From Hortaea werneckii (taxonomy: Eukaryota > Ascomycota > Dothideomycetes > Mycosphaerellales > Teratosphaeriaceae), in NCBI GenBank assembly GCA_037044905.1, contig JBAOKB010000117.1:120145-184144 (forward strand): a DNA stretch of 64,000 bases, given 5' to 3'. Both the position numbers and the translations under genes were made by a program. How positions within the stretch are numbered: the stretch's first letter is position 1; each line of letters starts with the position of its first letter. Under the pieces are notes generated by a model, which had not been told where the DNA came from, made no database searches, and saw nothing but the letters and a program-made list of their open reading frames with translations. Shown here piece after piece: positions 1-9,850 of this stretch.

Positions 1-194
1 TGACAACTATTCATGTATACATCTCAAAGTGGGTAGTTTAGAGGACCCCCTCATCGGAATTTCCGCCCAGCGGGGTTTTTCGGATGAAGTGGGGGTATTG
101 GCCATTGACATGTCGACCTTGCCGATGCATGAATCTTCTGGTCTCAGAGATCGAGAGGGAGAGTCTGAAAAATACCGACTATCAATCTGCAACA

Positions 195-1430
195 ATGTCA
201 CGCCCTCTAGCAGGCTATGGGTCGCATTTCGGCATCGACAACATCCCTTTCGGTATTGCTTCATCAGCAGCCCATCCAAAGCTGGGAGCCGTCACAAGAT
301 TTGGAGATAATGTTATATTCTTGAGCAAACTCGGTACTTTGCTGAGTGAAGATTCAATCAATCCCCAAATCTTGGAGGAACAGTCGTTGAACGCTTTTGC
401 CGCCTTGGGTCCTAAGGTGCACATGGCAGTCCGTCAAAAACTTCAAACGCTCATACGGCAAGATGAGACTCTGGCGAATCTTCCAAAAGCAGCAGTCGAG
501 CCAATCGATAAAGTTTCGATGCATCTGCCGATGACAATTGGAGACTTCACCGACATGTCTTGCAGTCACCATCATGTACAGAATGCGGCGGAGGCAATGA
601 CAAGCAAGCGCTCAGCACCACCTGCCTTCTTCAACATGCCCATCGGATACGCCGGGAGATGCTCGAGCATTGACATCTCTGGTACGCCGGTCGAGCGCCC
701 TTTGGGACAATACTGGGCAGGCAAACCCGGCGAGAGCGAAGTTGTGTTCGGACCGAGCAAGAGGATGGATTACGAGCTTGAGCTGGGATGCATAGTGGGC
801 AAGCCAGTTCCTCGGAAAGAACGCATCCTCGCATCCCAAGCAGAAGAGCATATCTTCGGCTATGTCCTGGTGAACGACTGGAGCGCTCGCGACATACAAG
901 CTCTCGAGATGAATCCACTGGGCCCACTTAATGGCAAGAACGCGGGTACGACAGTATCACCTTGGATCATCACTCCACAGGCGCTTAGCTCTTTCAAGAC
1001 AGCATCGCCCCCTAGAGAGCGCGTCGACATGCCTTATCTCAAGGATTCAGGCAACGATGCCCTTGACATCAAACTGCAAGTTCAAGCTCAGTCTCATGAG
1101 AATGGGCAGACTTCCGTAAAGTCCTACTGCAACAGTAATAGCGCTTGGCTGTACTGGACACTTTCACAATGTCTTGCTCACCAGGCCATTGGAGGTTGCG
1201 GCTTACGCACGGGAGATCTGATAGCTACTGGGACAGTCTCCGGGGCAAATGAGACCGAGCGCGGCTGTCTAATGGAACACATGCGTCAGGGCGTGACCCC
1301 GCAGAGAGGATATCTTGAAGATGGCGAGACGATAACTCTGTCTGGCTTTTGCGGAGACGGTGTTGGGTTCGGCGAGTGTGTTGCAACGCTGACGCCAGCA
1401 AGAGGACTCACTGATCAAGTTCATACATAA
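195..1430 (+). CDS. Fumarylacetoacetase-like hydrolase (divergent FAH paralogue)
   Basis: This 411-residue intronless protein belongs to the fumarylacetoacetase family, which hydrolyses the C-C bond of 2,4-diketo acids; the classical member does the last step of tyrosine breakdown. The ATG at 195 was chosen because the protein from there (MSRPLAGYG...) matches the family N-terminus; an in-frame ATG at 84 would add an unrelated 37 residues. Metal ligands are in place: Asp120, Glu194 and Glu196 in the ELE motif, and Asp228 in VNDWSARD. His127 matches the catalytic His, and Lys248 in the GK..GTT.SPW motif is kept. Compared from memory with the mouse enzyme, two substrate-binding positions differ: the Arg142 equivalent is Thr136 and the Tyr244 equivalent is Met239. 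I therefore infer a paralogue with another substrate. The next gene downstream on the same strand is a ring-cleaving dioxygenase. Family call is sure; substrate unknown. Confidence 0.88.
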   Translation: MSRPLAGYGSHFGIDNIPFGIASSAAHPKLGAVTRFGDNVIFLSKLGTLLSEDSINPQILEEQSLNAFAALGPKVHMAVRQKLQTLIRQDETLANLPKAAVEPIDKVSMHLPMTIGDFTDMSCSHHHVQNAAEAMTSKRSAPPAFFNMPIGYAGRCSSIDISGTPVERPLGQYWAGKPGESEVVFGPSKRMDYELELGCIVGKPVPRKERILASQAEEHIFGYVLVNDWSARDIQALEMNPLGPLNGKNAGTTVSPWIITPQALSSFKTASPPRERVDMPYLKDSGNDALDIKLQVQAQSHENGQTSVKSYCNSNSAWLYWTLSQCLAHQAIGGCGLRTGDLIATGTVSGANETERGCLMEHMRQGVTPQRGYLEDGETITLSGFCGDGVGFGECVATLTPARGLTDQVHT

Positions 1431-1782
1431 CACGATAGAATTATGAGTAGCTATTCTCTAGAGCTCGTGTTTTACTTCTCTATGTTGACGTGTCGCATGT
1501 GTTGGACACGGATACGGTGGACGTCTTGCGTTTGGACTCCGGATATGTGGGCGTCTTCATAAGTGGCAGAGGGTGGAAGCTTGCAACACGGAACCAGCGT
1601 AGGGGGAAGCCAAACACTTCGCCCACATGTATCCGACCCGGCTGGGTCTACCTCGTCGCATATCACGAATGATGACTTCGAAGACAGTTGCTGAATACAG
1701 TTGACGCTTAGCGAGTATTAGGTCACAATTTCCCAGCTTCATGCAGAGTGCAGCATATCGGTTGTAGACAAAGCGCAGGAAA
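1431..1782. other. Intergenic interval, no gene seen
   Basis: This 352 bp spacer separates the FAH-like gene from the dioxygenase gene on the same strand. I see no convincing coding potential. It must carry the terminator of the first and the promoter of the second gene. Confidence 0.6.
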
Positions 1783-2769
1783 ATGGGTACGTTTGATCAA
1801 CGGCTATCATCATTCGCCGCACGCTTGGGCAAAGTCACTAACAGTTCCAGCACCAACTCCCGTCTTCTTCTACTCCCATGGCTCAACGATGATGCTGGGG
1901 GAGGAGAGTACGTCGGCTGATTATTGGAAGAAATGCGGAGACGAGGCGCTCGAACATGGCATCAAAGGCGTCATCATGATGGGTGCGCATTGGGACGCTC
2001 GGGGCGAAAACAACATCGAGGTGTCAATGAATCCGTCCCCAGGAAAATCCCCAGTCGCCTATGTCCATCCATCCAAATACGTCGACTACAAGCTCGAGCC
2101 TGATCTTCCGACCGGAAACCGAGTGATCTCAATGCTGAACGACGCCGGGATCGACACCCGAGCTAACGACAAGTTCGAATGGATCCACGATACTTACCTG
2201 ATCCTCATTCGAATGTTCCCCAACAAATGCCCGCCTACCACCATCATCTCCATGAACACACGCTTCGACCCCCATCTCCACATGAAGGTGGGAACCAAGA
2301 TCCGGCCCCTAAGACATGAAGGGTACCTGGTGATTGGCACCGGAGGCGCCGTCCACAACTTGTACCGCAATGTGTGGGCGCCGATGCTCAAGTATCGTGA
2401 CAACTTCGCACAAGAGACACCGCCAGAAGGATGGGCGCTGGAGTTCAGGCAAAGCGTTGAAGACTGTATTACGCAGAACCGCGGCCCTGCGCTACGGCGT
2501 GCTATTACCCGCCTGATGAAACATCCTCAGTATAGAGACGCACATGCAACTGATGATCACTTCATGGCCGCTTGTTTTGTAGCTGGTGCGGCGGGCGACT
2601 GGGAAGACGAGGAGCAGGAGAAAGGCAAACTTGGTGCGGAGACGTGGGAGCTCACCAACATGGTAAGTCTTTTTGCTCGTTTCACACTTTTCAGATTCTA
2701 ACTGTATTGCAGTGCAATAGCCAATTCATGCTAGGTTCTTGGGGTCCTTCGACCGCCATTGCAGCGTAA
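1783..2769 (+). CDS. Class III extradiol ring-cleavage dioxygenase (LigB/DODA type)
   Basis: Spliced 290-residue protein from exons 1783-1786, 1851-2662 and 2713-2769. Exon 1 holds only ATGG; the first intron (GTACGT, branch CTAAC, ending TTCCAG) restores the typical family start MAPTPVFFYSHG. The second intron starts GTAAGT after an ATG codon and ends TTGCAG, giving a C-terminal exon starting CNSQFMLG. The family cleaves catechol-type rings next to the diol using a non-haem metal. Likely metal ligands are His11 (SHG), His48 (GAHW) and His170 (AVHNL), with His114 (IHDT) as a probable acid-base residue. No signal peptide is seen, so it is probably cytosolic. Its closeness to a 2,4-diketo acid hydrolase suggests that the two process one aromatic substrate. 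It could alternatively be a 4,5-DOPA dioxygenase-like enzyme. Family sure, substrate not. Confidence 0.85.
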
Positions 2770-2963
2770 CAAACACATGAGTCTTAGATAGGGCCTGCCA
2801 CCAGTTTGCTGTTTTGACCTTCCCTTTGTCCGGCATTGTATACAGCCACAAATCCTCTACAAACAACCCAATCCTATAAATTAGCGTTTCTTCAGCAACT
2901 TTGTGATCATGTGCTCTACCATCATACTTGCACTCAAGGCCTTTCAGACGATTTCCAAGAGCG

Positions 2964-3668
2964 ATGGGAAGGTCTTTCCTATCTTTCTGCCGCACGTGTT
3001 TCAAACCTGAATCGGACTCTCAGGACGACCATCCCGCCCATCCATCGGGCCCAAGGCCAGATGATACTATCAGAGAGGAGGCTCCACCCATCCGTCTTGC
3101 GACATTGAACAGCACTGCCACCCAGCCGCAAGTCTATCGCCACATCATGCCGGGCAGCGGAGGCACCTACACCTTCACTGCCGACAGCGTCCAATACATC
3201 GGTACATCTGGTTGCATGACCTGCGCAGGGATATACTTCGTCATTGATGACCATCGATGTTTTGCAGCCCACATCAACGCCGACACAACCACCAGGTCTG
3301 GCGGCTGGTCACGCACGACAAGCGCCAACACTAGGGACAAGATCAAAGCGGAGGTGAAGCAGCGACTAGACAATGAGCAGGCCAAGTCGAAGTGGGGACC
3401 GGTGACTCAGACCATGCGAGAGTCGTTGGGCATGGTCTGCAGCAGATGCGTAGAGTTATTCCCGCTGGTTGGTGATGCGGTTGCCGCTGCGGTACAGGAG
3501 TGGCTTGGCATCGAGAAACCAATCTCTCCGCGTGGGAAAGAGGGCTTCATTGTACGGCATCCGAATGAGGACTTGTGTCTGTTTGAGGATCAGCCGTCGA
3601 ATCGCCAGTGGCTCAGGATGGACGAAGCAGCCAACTCTGACTGGGGAATCCTTGTGAGCGATGATTGA
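2964..3668 (+). CDS. Uncharacterised protein with CheD-like Cys/His pattern
   Basis: Intronless reading frame of 234 residues from the ATG at 2964. I do not recognise a named fungal family. Residues 1-50 are Pro/Asp-rich and probably disordered; the core runs from about residue 60. It contains IGTSGCMTCAG with Cys84 and Cys87, an Asp pair about ten residues on, and AAHINA with His103. The order Gly-x-Ser-x-Cys, Asp, then Ala-His resembles the active site of the bacterial glutamine deamidase CheD, with Cys84 as nucleophile and His103 as base. That is inference from one motif; the rest shows no obvious similarity. Residues 150-180 hold a hydrophobic helix-like stretch. It follows the dioxygenase by about 190 bp on the same strand, but nothing ties it to that gene functionally. 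Confidence 0.6.
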   Translation: MGRSFLSFCRTCFKPESDSQDDHPAHPSGPRPDDTIREEAPPIRLATLNSTATQPQVYRHIMPGSGGTYTFTADSVQYIGTSGCMTCAGIYFVIDDHRCFAAHINADTTTRSGGWSRTTSANTRDKIKAEVKQRLDNEQAKSKWGPVTQTMRESLGMVCSRCVELFPLVGDAVAAAVQEWLGIEKPISPRGKEGFIVRHPNEDLCLFEDQPSNRQWLRMDEAANSDWGILVSDD

Positions 3669-3777
3669 TCTGTGAGATGGAATTCAGGCATCAGAGTGAT
3701 AGTGGAGGATACTTTGTAAAGGCGGAATTTCACAGCTGATAGAGTGGCTAATTTGACTCTGGTGAGTTAGACAAGCA

Positions 3778-4552
3778 TCAATCATAGGGCTCCATCAGCT
3801 TATTGCCAGCCACTGCTTTTGAGAAACCATCGATAGCGGTAGTGTGACACCACTCTTTCTCCGCAATTTCAGCTTCAATCGTCTTCGAAAAGCAGGAAGA
3901 CCACTTTAGTCGTGGTAGCTGCTGAACCACGCTCTGAATGACATCCTCGTGAAGTAGCCATGGTTGCCAACCCATGTTGTCTTATCTCTTTGTCAGCCCT
4001 GGATGGAGTTTAGAACAAGGTATCATTTGACTTACCAAATTCGGTGGCAATTTGGATCAACTGTCCCATTCTAGAGATCGTACCCGTATCGCCAGGATCC
4101 TGATGTCTTATGATAGCTTCGCACACGCTCTCTGCCTGCGCTTTCGGTGCCCCAAGAGACTGCAATTTTTGGAGCGCGAGGAAGCCGCCTTGAAACTCAA
4201 ACGACATGTGTGTTTCACCCCGATTTTTGGGCGTCGTGGCAAGGTCGTGGAAGAGACAAGTCAACGCCCACGTCTCGAAGAACGCCTCTGGAGCCTTTGC
4301 AATCCAGGGTTTGAAGTGAAGTGAGACCATGGTATGTCCGTAGCAGTATACACGGAGACTGTGGTTGTAGGTCTCTTTTGGCAGTACTGATTGGATGTAC
4401 TCCTGAGCTCTCCGGACAAGATCCGTCTTAGGCCATATCGCATCAAAGTCGACGCCTACTGAAGGAGATTTCGCAGTGGCCTTTGACGGGAGGTTTGTCC
4501 TGTTGCGTGGCACAGCACACCAGCCATACTCTTCCGTCTGAGATTTGGGCAT
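3778..4552 (-). CDS. HD-domain hydrolase, cyanamide hydratase-like
   Basis: Two exons on the minus strand, 4552-4036 and 3980-3778, give 239 residues. The intron begins GTAAGT, has a GCTGAC branch point, ends ATAAG, and its removal joins ATEF to DNMG, a junction typical of this family. The HD metal-binding residues are visible: His64 (NHSLRV), His102-Asp103 (FHDLA), His150 (IIRHQD) and Asp173 (FDNMG). The C-terminal WCHTT element is also characteristic of the fungal cyanamide hydratase / Ddi2-like group, which converts cyanamide to urea; many members have no tested substrate. The gene is convergent with the unknown gene before it. Family assignment is good; actual cyanamide activity is not proven by sequence. 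Confidence 0.82.
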
Positions 4553-5492
4553 TTTGAATGTCCGCTGTAACTTTTCAGATGCAGTTGTGTAGCTGTGAAC
4601 AAGAATTCATCGTCTCAAGGAAAACATGGATGTCGTTGAAACGTCATCGCCCTTACTGATGACGTTTTACATGGGACAGCAGGTGAGACAAATACTCGCC
4701 AAATGCTTGCCAATCCATTTCAACATTCAACACGTGTAAACAGATGTTGAATAGTCATGGCTTTATAGGAAGAATCCATTGCCCAAGACAGTGAAATATC
4801 GAAGGAGTAAGCTAGAAATGGCTCAATCAAGAGAGGCATTCGCACTCCTAACGGCGCCACAACGATAAGGCAAGGCGGCCAACGATTCACGGGAATCAAA
4901 ACGACTCAGTGAACAGAACTGTGGATGAAAAATGTCCTCGTAATACGAAGGGTGTTGTACATTGCTGTTCTTCCTAGTGCACAGATTCTTGGACGAATGA
5001 ACTCAAGCTGTAGCCACCTTGGTGTCCTCCGAGATACCACACAGTCAATGCCGAGCAGAGACCCCTATTGACCCAGTGAGAGCTATTTGGACGACCGTAC
5101 GAAGTCTTTCATGGGTAAATCAGACCTCTGTTGGGCAGATCACATTCATTGTGCATCCAATTCAAGGCCGATTGAAGAAACCTTTGGCCGTCAAAGGCTG
5201 AATTGGTATGCAATCAATGCCACGTCTTCAGAAATCCGATTTTCCTATGTCCTCGGCGAAAGACAATAAAAGGGATAAGACGGATCCTGTGAAAACAGCA
5301 TGACTGGCCTTGAAGCAACTGGACTGGGAACAAAACAGCTTGGAAGTTGCCCCACCTCGCCCACGTCCACGTCATGCCAAGAGGGTCAGTATGGCTACCG
5401 ATCAGCTTCCTACAACTACCACTTTCCCCAATCACGGTTACCTGTAGAAAAATAATAAAGAATTGTGACCAGTATAATTTTGACCATTTAAA
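4553..5492. other. Intergenic interval, no gene seen
   Basis: This 940 bp interval lies between the divergent HD-hydrolase and phospholipase C genes. Reading frames here are short and lack family resemblance. It presumably holds both promoters; I could not assign specific sites. Confidence 0.5.
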
Positions 5493-7229
5493 ATGGCTGA
5501 CATAACTTCACGCCTATCCAAGTTCAATCCCTTCGCCAAGGTCCGGACTGACCCAGAGGACCAAGGTGAAGCCATCACAAGCGAGACGGTAGGCGGCGGA
5601 GGCCACGCTGCCCGTCCCAGTGGAATCACCAAGAGCGGACTGAAAGTCAGCCATGCACTGCGAAGCTATCTGGTCCAGGAAAAAGTCCTCTCCAAAGCCG
5701 ACGCGGGAGTGGATTCGGAGGAGACCACCGATGCTCTGAAGCAGCTCCTGGACAAACCGCATGTGCAGGTCCCGGCCGAAGTTACTGATCGCTCGCATCC
5801 GTTGCCGGAGTACTTCATTTCCAGCTCGCATAATACGTACTTGCTCGCTCACCAGCTCTACGGGGAGTCTTCCACAGAGGCGTATGCGACAGCGCTCCGG
5901 ACGGGCTCGCGGTGTGTGGAGATTGATGCGTGGGATGGCAAAGATAGCTTAGATGAGCCCAAGGTAACGCATGGGTATACCTTGGCATCTAACATCAGCT
6001 TCCGCAGCGTGTGCGAGACGATCCGTGACATTGTTGACGAGGAGTCGGCGGCCACATCTGCGGGATCCGGCTCAGAACCGGCGCCGATTCTTATTTCGTT
6101 GGAGAACCATTGTGGACCGCATGGCCAGAAGCGTCTGGCGGAGATCATGCGTGAGACCTGGCAACATCGGCTGGTGAGCGAGCCCGTCCGACAGGAAGGG
6201 ACAGCAGAGCAAGAAGGCAGCGGGCAGCACGTGAAGCTGTCCGAATTAGGCAACAAGATTGCCGTGATAGTCGAATATCACATCCCGGACGAGAAGGAAG
6301 ACTCATCCTCTTCCAGTGAATCCGAAGACGACGACGACGAACATCGCCAGATGAAGAAGCAAAAGAAAGAAACACCCGCATCGCCCATCATCCCCGAGCT
6401 CGCCGAGCTAGGCGTCTACGCCCAATCAGTCAAACCTAGCGACCACAGCTGGCTATCCGGCGAGCTCAAGAACGGACCTCACCACCACCTCATCAACGTC
6501 TCGGAATCCGGCCTCAAAGCCCTCCTACCCAAATCCGCCGCCGAGATCGCCCGCCACAACGCCCAACACCTGATGCGCGTGTACCCCAAGGGAACCCGCA
6601 TCAGCAGCAAGAACCTCATGCCGGTGCCCGTCTGGGGCGTCGGGGCCCAAGTCACCGCCCTCAACTTCCAAACCTTCGACGCCAGCATGCAACTCAACGA
6701 AGCGCTCTTCAGCGGCTCAGCGGGCTACGTGCTCAAACCCTCCGCACTCCGGTCCGGCGGGAACGGGGACCTCTCATCCACCAGCCGCCGACGCAAACTC
6801 ACCCTGCACGTCGCGGGCGCAACCTCCATCCCGCTCCCCGCGGACCGCGACGAAGCAAAGGAGATCAAACCCTACGTAACCAGCACCCTCCTCCAACCCA
6901 GCGACCTGTCGGGGGACCCGCCAAAGCGCAAAACCAGCGGGTACAAACAGCACAAACTCGGTTTCCTGCACAAAGGGGAGAACCCCAGCGCGCTAGATCC
7001 GCTCTGGAACGAGAAATTGGAATGGGAGGACTACGAGGACAACGAGCTCACGTTCCTGCGGATTCTGATCAAGAGCGATGATTCCTTCGCGGCGAACCCG
7101 GTGTTGGCCGTCGCGGCGGTACGGTTGACGTATGTGACGCCCGGGTGGTCGTTCATCCGGATGCTGGATCTGAAGGGCAGGGAGACGCATTGTTCGGTGT
7201 TGGTGCGGTTTGAGTTTGCTGATCTTTAG
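5493..7229 (+). CDS. Phosphoinositide-specific phospholipase C
   Basis: Intronless 578-residue enzyme that would cleave phosphatidylinositol phosphates into diacylglycerol and inositol phosphates at the membrane. The catalytic X domain spans about residues 104-260, with His113 (SSSHNTYL), Glu143 and Asp145 (CVEIDAWDG, calcium ligands) and His160 (VTHGYTL). The Y domain lies at about 305-415 and includes SAGYVLKP. A C2 domain follows at about 435-575. The X-Y linker carries a short Ser/Glu/Asp-rich insert at about 265-290, followed by Lys residues. Such linkers inhibit animal PLCs. No PH domain is present, and the 100 residues before the X domain are too short and lack clear EF-hand loops, so this is a reduced PLC compared with the delta type. 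The ATG sits in AAAATGGC. Confidence 0.93.
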   Translation: MADITSRLSKFNPFAKVRTDPEDQGEAITSETVGGGGHAARPSGITKSGLKVSHALRSYLVQEKVLSKADAGVDSEETTDALKQLLDKPHVQVPAEVTDRSHPLPEYFISSSHNTYLLAHQLYGESSTEAYATALRTGSRCVEIDAWDGKDSLDEPKVTHGYTLASNISFRSVCETIRDIVDEESAATSAGSGSEPAPILISLENHCGPHGQKRLAEIMRETWQHRLVSEPVRQEGTAEQEGSGQHVKLSELGNKIAVIVEYHIPDEKEDSSSSSESEDDDDEHRQMKKQKKETPASPIIPELAELGVYAQSVKPSDHSWLSGELKNGPHHHLINVSESGLKALLPKSAAEIARHNAQHLMRVYPKGTRISSKNLMPVPVWGVGAQVTALNFQTFDASMQLNEALFSGSAGYVLKPSALRSGGNGDLSSTSRRRKLTLHVAGATSIPLPADRDEAKEIKPYVTSTLLQPSDLSGDPPKRKTSGYKQHKLGFLHKGENPSALDPLWNEKLEWEDYEDNELTFLRILIKSDDSFAANPVLAVAAVRLTYVTPGWSFIRMLDLKGRETHCSVLVRFEFADL

Positions 7230-7763
7230 AGGGGGACAAGGGGGGAACAAGGGAGAGTATGTAGTCTTTTCAAGTATGATGATGGAAGAGGCCTGCATTC
7301 TCCTTCGTAATTGGGATTATCTTAGATTCAGCGTTCAAGATCGGTTTCCCAAAGGAATTGCGTGTAATAGGCATCGAGCATTTTTCCCTCGCTTTCTTTC
7401 TTTCTTTCCTTCTTTTTTTTTTTTTTTTTTTTTTTTACCACCTCATTTCTTTGTTTTCTCTTCTTGCCGGCAGGAAGCTCATGAGGGCCGTAAAGGACAG
7501 TGACAGGGACTGACGCCCACTGCCTGGTGCCCTTCGCGCCACATCTGGCACCTCGTCTGAACAGTCCAAAATCTCCATGTCCGCAGAACGCAAAAAGAAA
7601 GGAAAAAAGAAAAGAAAAAAAAGAAAAAATAACGCAGGCGGATCTCCATTTCATAGTCCCTCGTAAAAGTCGTCAATCTCTTATCATTACCTATCAATGC
7701 CTCCCCCTTGCCTCCCAAAACAAGCGTCCCTTTGTCGCCTATTTCCGGCCGATTTTCAAATCC
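7230..7763. other. Convergent intergenic interval with poly-T tract
   Basis: The interval lies between the 3' ends of the phospholipase C and isoaspartate methyltransferase genes. It carries a pyrimidine-rich tract ending in a run of 24 T at 7413-7436 and a purine-rich stretch at about 7590-7630. No gene is seen. Confidence 0.6.
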
Positions 7764-8852
7764 CTACTCCTCCGGAGTGTCCGTCAGGGGAACATATTGC
7801 ACGCCAATATCCTTCTTGGTCGTGACGGAGCCATCTTCCTTCTTGTCAATGACGTAGATGTGCTGCATGTAGCCTTCTTCGACGGGGATGAATAATCTAT
7901 AGAGGAGGCGGCGGGCGCCGATCCTTCGTCAGCGTGAATCGGTTCCGATACGGGGACGGACAGGTCTTCGATTTCTCCTGCCCTCCCATCCCCCACCCGC
8001 TCTTGTCCCCCCCTCACCCTCCCTGTCTCGCTTTTTGTCTTTCACTGTCCCGAGGCATGAGGCCGGGCAGGAGGAACTACAGGGGGAACGAATCCCCCCC
8101 CAAAAAGAAAAACAAAAAAAAAAAAAGACAGAAGAAGAGAGACAGAAAGAACTCACCGCCCCGGCGCCCTCAACTGCTCAACCAACTCGCGATTCTGGCC
8201 CGCCGCCGCCGCCCCAACATGAATAGCATCATACGGCCCCTCCTCCTTCCACCCCAACCTCCCATCCCCCTTCACATACCGTATCGCCCCACTCTCCAAC
8301 AACTCCCTCCCCTCAACACTCTTTCCCGTATTCCGCCTCGCGAGCTCGACAAGGGGGGAGATGTGCTCGACGCCGATGACTTTGCCGCCCGGTTTGACGA
8401 GCTCGGCGAGCACGTGGGTTAGGTAGCCGGAGCCGGAGCCGATGTCTAGGACGCGGGCCCCCGGTCGGAGGTACGGGAGTAGGGACTCGCAGGCGGCGGC
8501 GTGCATGTGGGGTGCGGAGATGGTGGCGCGGTTCCCGATGGGTTGGGGGGAGTCTTGGTACGGGGATGCGGGGGCGTAGTGCGCTCTATCGACCTTGGGG
8601 AGGGTGTTAGAGAGAGAGAGAGAAAGGAAGGCGGAGCGGCTTGCTTGCGTGGGGTGCGGTTTCCCTTCTGGGGAGCACCCTCCCCGTGGTTGTAAAGGGT
8701 AGGACAGGGGAGGTTGGGAAGAAGGGAAGACGGTAGAGGGGAAGACTCACCCCCAGCATCGCCTGCTTCACCCGGCCCTGCGTGATCAGGCCATTACTTG
8801 CGAGGTTCTCGATCAGCGCCTGGTTCGACGCGCCCGAGGATCTCCACGCCAT
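7764..8852 (-). CDS. Protein-L-isoaspartate O-methyltransferase
   Basis: Three minus-strand exons, 8852-8751, 8593-8157 and 7896-7764, encode 223 residues, close to the usual eukaryotic length of about 227. The enzyme uses S-adenosylmethionine to methylate isoaspartyl residues of aged proteins and so starts their repair. Exon 1 ends MLG and joins VDRAHYAP of exon 2 after an intron with a CTAAC branch point. The diagnostic ATISAPHMHA motif and the SAM-binding VLDIGSGSGYL motif follow. The last intron splits the Arg codon of APGRLFIPV; exon 3 ends with VQYVPLTD. The second intron begins GTGAGT and ends CTATAG. A purine-rich run lies in it. All catalytic motifs appear intact. Confidence 0.92.
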
Positions 8853-9850
8853 TTTTTTTTTCTTTTTCTCGTGTGCTGAGTATCTGGAGATACTCGACTA
8901 GTAGTGATGGCTTCGCCGGTTTTATATTCCTAGGACCTGCCTGACTTGATCCTAAGAGGGGGGAAAAGAGAGACCAATGGGACACGGGGGAAAGTGGCGG
9001 CGATAAAGCCGCGAGGAGAAGAAACGGGCGGTTTGGGACGTGTTTGCTTGGGTCTTGGTGAATGGTGGGACGAAGTGGACAACTACTCAGGGTGTTGCTG
9101 TGACTGGATGACCAGACGTGGAATATGTGTATATGGTGAAACCAGTCAACCCAGTGTTGACGGGGGGTTCGGGGGAAAATAGCTTCCCCATGCAGGAGAC
9201 GTCAGAAGCGCGGTAGAGTGGAAGTTGGGCGGGAACCATGCGGGGGAGCACACGCTAGCTGGGGGTTCACTACTTCAAAGGTTGCAATGGGAAACCTATG
9301 ACCACCCACACGGGTATACCTGTTCTCCAACCCGACCTACCTACTAACAGCCACATGAAAGGGCAAATGATAATCCCCACGCGTAGTCATTTAGACATAT
9401 TGAGACAAGGCTGAGAACAAAACACGGCGGGGAGAATTGTCCAATCGCATCATACTCGTTCTCTAATAAAACGTACTAACCCCGTCGCAAGTTCAGCGCC
9501 CGGGGAATGGGGACCTGAAAACTCACTTACAAGCAGGGCTAACGAAACGGGAGACAAAAATTAATATCGAAAAGCAAGAAAAAGGAATCAGGCCGGAAAG
9601 CCCGATTGTGAGATGAAAGTGAAACGAAAAAAAAGTGAAGAAATGGTAAAAACGCCTCGTATGCCATTTGACCCTGTCTCATGCAAACTTCGTATTTTCC
9701 TTCCCAGCAAAAAAAGAAGAAGTGGTGTCTATACAGCCCAGCTGCCCGCTGCTAAGAAGAATCGTCGCGGAAAAATTCGTAGCCGAGTCCTTTCCAAAAC
9801 TCTAGCTCGTGCGTGCCTCTCTCTCTCACTTCAAGCGAAGGGAGACGGGC
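8853..9850. other. Intergenic interval, no gene seen
   Basis: About 1 kb between the methyltransferase start and the 3' end of the GH17 gene. Only short frames without recognisable motifs were found. It should contain the methyltransferase promoter and the GH17 terminator. Confidence 0.5.

Noticed and set aside
84..194. Upstream ATG extension of the FAH-like gene
   Set aside because: The 37 added residues do not resemble the family; the ATG at 195 matches the expected N-terminus.
5250..5492. Possible upstream exon for the phospholipase C gene
   Set aside because: The frame is closed by stops and the ATG at 5493 already has a good context.
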